From: Phaseolus vulgaris
Lineage: Eukaryota; Streptophyta; Magnoliopsida; Fabales; Fabaceae
Length of the DNA: 64,000 nucleotides
Direction: 5' to 3'
Assembly (NCBI RefSeq): GCF_000499845.2
Contig: NC_023753.2
Location: 9,563,791-9,627,790, forward strand
Part shown: piece by piece, positions 58,010-64,000 of the stretch
How the letters are laid out: each line of letters opens with the position of its first letter
Numbering within the stretch: position 1 is the stretch's first letter
Made by a program: the position numbers and the translations under genes
The notes under the pieces: generated by a model
Seen by the model: the letters and a program-made list of their open reading frames with translations, nothing else
Databases searched by the model: none
What the model was told of the DNA's origin: nothing

Positions 58010-61000
58010 ATGCAGAATCCAGATGCAAATCAGCTTCCTGAAGTTGATTCGTTGCCAGATGGGTTTGTTGAGAGTACTACCGAGCCTCTTGCTCCTGCAA
58101 CTCCAACTCCTGAACAAGAGAAGCCTCTGAATAGTTACAAGGATGATGGTTCATCCGACCTTATTCATTCTAATGAACTATCAAATGACATGGGAGCAAA
58201 AGAATTTCAAACCAATGATGGTAAGCAAGATCAGTGATCAATTTTTTTTTTCATGTTCCACTATCTAATGCACTCAGTTTTGATGCCTTAGACTGCTCGG
58301 TGGAGATTTCCTCTAGTAGCTGTGCGCAGCAAAATGAAGGTGTACAGAGTACACCTCCTGTTGCTGTTTCTGTTTCTAAGTCTCCACCATCCAGATGCTG
58401 TGAGGTAAAGGAGACACATCAAGGAGAATGTCAAAGTTCAGATGGATGTAATTATACTAAGCCTTTTTGCGTCCCTTTTTGTAGATTTTCTAACTAGTAG
58501 CTACATGCTAATATTTGTTTAGTTTCATGGAATTACATGAGTAACGGATTGATCTTGACTAAAGTAAAGACAGGTTTCTTTTTTGGACTCCTTACTATTG
58601 AGTATAACTCTTTCATTCGCTTATAGATACTATCTGTACATGTCCTGTGCAAAATTTTCTTCTTTGCATATGTATTTTCCTTTAAATGGAACTAACAGTC
58701 CCTGGTTGCCTAATGATTTCTAAAATGCCTCTGTATTCGATGGTGCAACTTGCCATCATGTATACACAAATTTCAAAACTGGAGGCTTCCTTATTGGCCT
58801 TTGTGTGTGTATGCTGAATGTGACTGGAAAACCTTGTAATCCTTCTTTGTCTTTAGTTTTCTAGTTCAAACTTTGAACAGTCTCCATATTATGTGGAACT
58901 GGGTATTCTCTTTGTTATGGCCTCCAAAGTTTATATTGACCATATTAAAATTGAGAACAGACGGGGCATAACTTGATTGTAAAAGCTAGATCATAGGAGG
59001 ATTGCCCATATCATTTTAAGTAGGACTTTGATCATATTCCTACCCATCGTGGGATGTAACACTTCCCTTATACTCAAGATTGGACACCTGAAGTGTGAAA
59101 TTTGCAGTATTGGACACTTCTGATTTTGGGTGACTGTAATATTAGGATTGGGATAGAACCTAATACCATAATATATTAGAATTAAGAGCAGATGAGGTTT
59201 ACGTCATCTTAAAATCTGTCTCAGGGGGTTGGGGTCAACTTGCCCTACTTATTATTATAAGGATTATTTTGATCATATACTATATTTTAGATCTCTATGT
59301 TGAATTACTGTTGTCTTCTAGTTTTTTCTTTGAGTATTTGACATGGTGTTTGTGTTGTTGCTAATTGCTTTTGCAGCAACTGGTGTACCTTTGGAGACAA
59401 AAGCATTGCCTGTAAAGAATGTGTGTTCATCAGAGACTGTTGATTCTTCAAAAAACAAAAAATCAGTCAGTCAATTATCTCTGTTAATTTCTATATACGC
59501 TAATGAATTATTGCATATCTTTTCTGCCATATATTTCTCAGTCTGTGTGTGTTTCCTCTGGCTCATAAATTTTGCTATTTATTTTGAACAGTTGATTAAA
59601 AATGTCCTTGACTGTTCAACTGACATAACTTATTTGACCCACAACTAGCCTTTTGGGCATTGGGTCTGGTAGGAATTAGCTTGGACTGGCAAGGTTTACT
59701 GAAAATAAGCAGAGCAATACTGTTTGCTTTATGATAAAAAAATTGAACATTTTTTAAATTGTTAGGGTCTGACTTTACAAGTATAATGTACTTTCTCCCC
59801 CTTAAAGAATGGTAATGAGGCTGTGCAGATTAATTCTGGAGTTGTTAGGTTAGGTTATCTTTGTGAGAATGGTATAGACAAGTTTGTGGAGGATTTGGAA
59901 GAATGTTTTAAACAAGTGTTAGGTTATCCTTGTTAGGTCAACACATTATAGCTTAGACTTCATAAACAATATCCATTGTAATTTCTGAATGATAGGACAT
60001 TTTGTAATGCTTTAGCTCTTTAGTTTGTTTATAGCAGTGTATTTGTAAAGGAGGTAAGTTAATATACTCTGATTGTACATATAGATCGGACTAGTTGCTA
60101 GATTAGGTTCTATTGAATTGAATAGAGAATTTGGATGGAGCATCACAATTGTTCCACATCAAACAATTTAGGTCACGTTGAGTTCAGTGAGTACATCAAA
60201 ATCAGACAAAAACATCCGTTGTGGTACTGCTAGTTTTGCGCAATCACTGGTTGAATACAGAGTCTAATATACTTTTGATGTATACATTATGCTTGGTCAA
60301 TATCCAGAAAGCTTTGTAGAAAACCCTCTTTTTTCTCATTATAAAATGAGCAGAGTCATTAATGTGATTACCTCATTCGTTTCAGTGTCTCAGTAAGTAT
60401 AAAGGATTGTTTTGCATATTGTATTTGAATTAAAAATGTGATAGAATGAACTATATTTATCTCCTTTTTATCAACATGAGCCAATTTGTCTTCTTTCTTT
60501 TGTCATGTCACAATGAGTATATGAAACTACATCTAGGAGAGACTGAATAGTTGAGCTTCTTAATTTGTCAGGAAACTGGTGAAAAGCGAAAAAGTGCAAA
60601 GCGTACTCTTAAATCAGAGAAGGAGCTTTTAGAATTTACACTCAATTATCAACAAGTGTTAGCAGAAAGAGATGCAGGTATGTTGCAATGAATATGACCA
60701 CTGCTGTTTTATAAAGTTTTGGATGGAAAGCATCTGTGAAAATTCTAATCAAATTTTTGGAGTTCTTATTTATGCCAGTGTAAAGTAATACCTTGGCATT
60801 TAGGGAATATTCACTCTATTAATCAATTAGCTCTGTAATTGAGCAATCAAATAATATCTTCTATTGGTATTGTGTTTTTCTCTATTGGCTTTCCTTTTAT
60901 TTTACGTGCACCATTTCTCTTGTACTAGTAAGTGTACTCCTCAAGTTGTTTCACTAAAATGACCATTTAAACATACAAGTTTTCCTTTTGATGGTGTGGG

Positions 61001-61244
61001 TTAGGTTGCTGGAGGTTTGGGTAGACTTTTGAGTTGTTTTGACACTTTTTATTGAAATAGTATCAATTAAAACACTATATCTAAGACTCTTTTTGGAATC
61101 TTTAAATGGCAGCATCTAATCTGTAGCCACATTGATGCTAGTACTTGTTCATCAACATTTGCCTTTCTTTTTGCAGCTCTTGCGATCCGAGATAAGCTTG
61201 AGTCATTGTGTAGAGAATTACAACGTCAAAATAAAATGCTGATG
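58010..61244 (+). CDS. Taxilin family protein (5' part; gene continues beyond the window)
   Basis: Five coding exons join in frame: 58010-58220, 58292-58447, 59377-59465, 60572-60677 and 61177-61244, giving 210 codons. The first about 140 residues are acidic and low-complexity (MQNPDANQLPEVDSLPDGF). The last three exons lead into the taxilin coiled coil: SEKELLEFTLNYQQVLAERDA|ALAIRDKLESLCRELQRQNKMLM, where LCRELQRQNK is the family hallmark. Taxilins are long coiled-coil proteins; animal members bind syntaxins in vesicle traffic, and the role in plants is less clear. A donor GT follows at 61245, and I find no further taxilin exon up to 64000, so the next intron exceeds 2.7 kb. A spliced 5' UTR is likely ('gtgtag' acceptor just before 58005, donor near 57405). 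Confidence 0.88.
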
Positions 61245-61539
61245 GTATTTTTCTATTGGACTGTTACCTCTTAAACTGATTTTATAATATATAACTACTC
61301 CTAGATGTGGAAGTTATATACCTCAATTTTGTTTCTTTCTTATATGCAATTGAGGTCTGCTGATTTTTGCAAATGTTGCTGGGAAGTTAAACTCCCTGAT
61401 TGGAACTAGTTTTTCAATAAAAGAAGTTCTATCTATTCGAGACGGTAGTGAAAAATTTAGTCTGGAGGATAGCAAATTCCTTTGTATACAGAAAGAGTTG
61501 AGAATTTTAGATTTTGGAAAATCATTGTGTTGTCTTGCT

Positions 61540-63229
61540 CCCCAGTGATGTATATTTATATATGCAAAGTTTGAATAATTGAAAGTACAACTCTGAGAAA
61601 TCAACAATAAAGGCTACAGCCTGACATACTTGATATAACAAAAGCAACTCTATAAAAGCTATATAATAGAAGATACTCATTATTCAACACTCCTCCCCTT
61701 TGTTAGAAGTGCTTAACTTATGTGAAGGGGTTGATTTGTTGCAATAGGTTAACTCATCTTTTATATTACCTATCTGACACTTATCTGCAGATCATCAAAT
61801 CTTTTTTAGAATTTTACTGATGCAAGATCCCATATAAATGAGTGGATCAGCTAAGAGATAATTAAGATCTCTTAGACATTTTTTCATATTTCCATCCTTA
61901 AGTCCCCTCAAGCTAGGGCATATAAATTCTATGCATCAGGCTTTGAATTTATAAACTAAATTCGAGGTCCTCTAAAGTATTTAGCAGTGTTATCACTTAT
62001 CGGCCATGGCGTCGCCATGGCGGATTTCGGTGGCGGTTTTCCTGACCACCGCCACAACAAGGCGGTGGCGAATCGGATTTTGCATGGTGGCCCATGGCGG
62101 CCACTATGGCCATGTCGGAGTGCTAACGGATATCGGAAATATCCAAAATATCGGAAAAATATGGTGGCAGCGGCGGCGGCGACGGCGGCTCCGCACGCTG
62201 TGACGACACGGAGAAGGGTTGCGGCTGCTGAAGAAGGGCTGCGGAAGACCTAAACCTAGTTTTAGGAAACAGAAATTTGGGCCAAAGGCCCATTTCAGCT
62301 TTAACGTAATAAAAACCCTAAAATTTAAATACTGAGTGTAGTGGGTAGGTGGTGTGCAGCTGGGAAACCCTAATTTAAACATGCCAGCTTAATTAACTTT
62401 AGGCTTATGGGCCTATTTTAGGCCCATGTAAAACATATATAACTATTCTCAACAGCATATCATTTTATCTATGCCACCCTAAACCCTAATTATTCAAATA
62501 AAATTTGAATGTGCTGCAGGTGCATCAACTATTAAACCTAATTAAGAGTTCAAAACCTACTTAAATCAAGTTTGGGCCTTTGGCCCATTCCAACATGAGC
62601 TGTTAAACCTAATTAAGAGTTCAAAACCTACTTAAAATTAGTTTTTTTGGCCCTAATTTTGGCCATTTAAAACATTATACTTGTTGCAATCCATAATATA
62701 TTTTTTTTATCTCCGCCACAACACCTTCCGCCATAACCCGTTATGCTTTCCGTTATAACTTTATAAAGGATTTATGGGGTCTCCGTTATGATCCGTTATC
62801 CGATATCGATAACACTGGTATTTAGTCAAAATATCTGCAAGTTGATCACCAAAGTTGATAAATTCAGTTCTTATCTCCTTGGATAACAACTTTTCTTGAA
62901 TAAAATGACAATCAATTTCAATGTGTTTAGTTTTTTCATGAAACACTGGATTGGAGACTATATGAAGGGCTTCCGGATTATCACAATATTATTTCATCGG
63001 TTCGACTTCACCAAATTTCAAGTCTTGTAAAACTTGTTTCATCCACACAAGTTTTCATGTAGGTAAAGCCATAGTTTGGGCACTTCATGGGCAACAACAT
63101 TTTGTTTCTTATCCTCTAAGAAATAAGATTTTCTCCAATGGATACATAATACTCTATAGGACAACTTGCCCAATTAGCATCACAATACCTAAAAACTTGA
63201 CTATTTCTGTTATTCTCATACAACAACCT
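61540..63229 (-). mobile_element. Copia remnant: RNase H end of pol plus 3' LTR part
   Basis: Minus-strand translation gives [22 protein letters not shown] and [13 protein letters not shown] (62946-62826), then, beyond the hAT insertion, SLRGPRIEF-like sequence (61984-61930). Upstream, RYCDANWASCPIE lies near 63190-63150. These are the RNase H end of a Ty1/copia Pol, with stops and frameshifts. A purine-rich tract (complement of 61690-61700) precedes a likely LTR start TGTTGAATA at 61689. The far end of that LTR and the 5' two-thirds of the element are not identifiable. Confidence 0.75.
61985..62817. mobile_element. hAT-type non-autonomous DNA transposon (833 bp)
   Basis: The element starts CAGTGTTATC and ends GATAACACTG, a perfect 10-bp terminal inverted repeat. 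The 8-bp sequence GTATTTAG flanks it on both sides (61977-61984 and 62818-62825), the duplication size typical of hAT transposons. It interrupts the copia pol remnant exactly between its LTK and SLRG parts. The left subterminal part is GC-rich with (CGG)n-like triplets and 'ggcggtggc' motifs; no transposase is encoded. Confidence 0.92.
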
Positions 63230-63415
63230 TAGGGTGTTCAAAACCGAACTGATAAAAGAAACCGAAAACTAATCCAAATAATCGATACCCAGAAAAAACC
63301 TGAATTTTTTTGGATTGTTTTGGGTTTTTTTTTCTAAGAACCGAGTGGTTAGGTTTGTGGTTTGAATTTTCAGCCGACCCAAACCAAACCGAACCACAAT
63401 ATACCTTCAATATAT
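63230..63415. repeat. hAT-like repeat ('ttcggtttgggtcggc' type)
   Basis: It starts 'ttagggtgttcaaaaccgaac' and ends in 'cgacccaaaccaaaccgaac', with inverted 'gaaccgag/ccgaac' style blocks common in plant hAT-type miniature elements. It abuts the truncated end of the copia remnant. Exact termini and target duplication were not found. Confidence 0.5.
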
Positions 63416-64000
63416 ATTTTTATTATAATAATAATAGTAAGTTATACATTTCAACCTAAATCTCCTTGCAAAGTTACATGGTTCGCATCACACATTTGAT
63501 TTGTGAGTTTCTTTATTTCTTTTCAGTGTTGATGTTCTCAATTCCCCATGAGGGTGGCACCATCAACTCCACAATTTTGCTTGAACTTTTGTTGTAGTTT
63601 TATGTTCCTTAAGTTGATATTAAAATTTTGCTTCATATTCTTTGGTATTAGACTACAAGAATAGATGATTTTAGCTTTTAATGATATTAAATATTCAATC
63701 TTATGATTTTATTAGTTTTTTTTGCAAAGAAATACAAAGAAAACTCCTTAGAACAACCTAAGTAAAACGATACATAGGGAGTTTATACCTATTGTGGAAA
63801 GAACCTAAAGAAATGCTAGATGACATACAGTTATACCAAACATACTCAAGCCTATTACTCAAGATGTCTGGAAGAAAAAGCAAGGTAGAATCACTCTCCA
63901 GCCACAAACGCATGTAACCAGTCTCTTTCGCATGCTCCATAGCAATGATATCTCCCATAAACTCTACAAAGAGGGAAGATTGGATCCCAAGGAAAGAAGT

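Larger units (their letters stand above)
61245..64000. other. Large taxilin intron filled with transposon debris
   Basis: It begins with a GT donor after the last visible taxilin exon. It contains a minus-strand copia remnant, an hAT-type element inserted in that remnant, another hAT-like repeat, and AT-rich sequence from 63420 to the window end. The frame at 63758-63958 is Leu/Ser-rich and shows no clear domain, although 'MRLWLESDSTLL' recalls RNase H-like LINE fragments. Confidence 0.65.

Noticed and set aside
61987..62382. Ala/Arg-rich frames on both strands inside the hAT element
   Set aside because: They come from the GC-rich triplet array of a non-autonomous transposon, not from a gene.
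1..64000. Possible CRISPR array, prophage, operon or defence island
   Set aside because: There are no regularly spaced direct repeats of that kind. The intron-containing genes and plant retroelements show this is a plant nuclear chromosome.

Overview
This is nuclear DNA of a flowering plant. Genes are intron-rich and spliced at GT-AG sites, the spacers are very AT-rich, and plant L1 LINE, Ty1/copia, hAT and CACTA-type elements are present. The gene set and repeat families look dicot, probably a papilionoid legume such as Phaseolus or Vigna; that placement is inference from general resemblance. There are no prokaryotic operons, CRISPR arrays or rRNA, and I found no convincing tRNA gene.

Six protein-coding genes can be supported. 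(1) The mitochondrial ATP synthase subunit d gene (+, 11218-13767; five exons, 168 aa) has site II elements upstream. (2) A SAMTL-type mitochondrial-carrier-family gene with an EF-hand (-, 23665-18374; seven exons, 812 aa) includes one GC-AG intron. (3) An IQD calmodulin-binding protein gene (-, 28932-26638; five exons, 493 aa). (4) A single-exon gene for an acidic/basic plant protein of unknown function (-, 35382-34687, 231 aa). (5) A translation elongation factor 1-alpha gene (+, 54178-56270; two coding exons, 448 aa). (6) The 5' half of a taxilin gene (+, from 58010; five exons seen, 210 codons) whose next intron is filled with transposon debris and runs off the window. These are unrelated housekeeping or regulatory genes with no evident shared pathway.

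The main structural feature lies at 41.7-53.4 kb. A near full-length but dead L1-type LINE on the minus strand is bounded by 15-bp target site duplications. It was later split by a complete but decayed Ty1/copia retrotransposon (42970-47970), which has 5-bp target duplications, both LTRs, a primer binding site and a polypurine tract. The LINE ends about 0.8 kb upstream of the EF-1alpha start codon.

Other mobile DNA: CACTA-type inverted-repeat MITEs at 3.9-4.75 kb (nested), 36.8 kb and 40.7 kb; a TRIM-like element at 8.5-8.8 kb; hAT-like repeats at 14.4-16.3 kb; and an 833-bp hAT-type element with a perfect 8-bp target duplication, inserted in a second copia remnant inside the taxilin intron (61.5-63.2 kb). 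The remaining spacers (1-3.9, 4.75-10.9, 29.7-34.6, 37.1-40.7 kb) are AT-rich with microsatellites and no recognisable gene. I did not find a previously undescribed biological system. The most informative items are the nested, fully bounded insertions, LTRs that differ by one 45-bp repeat unit, and the GC-AG intron.
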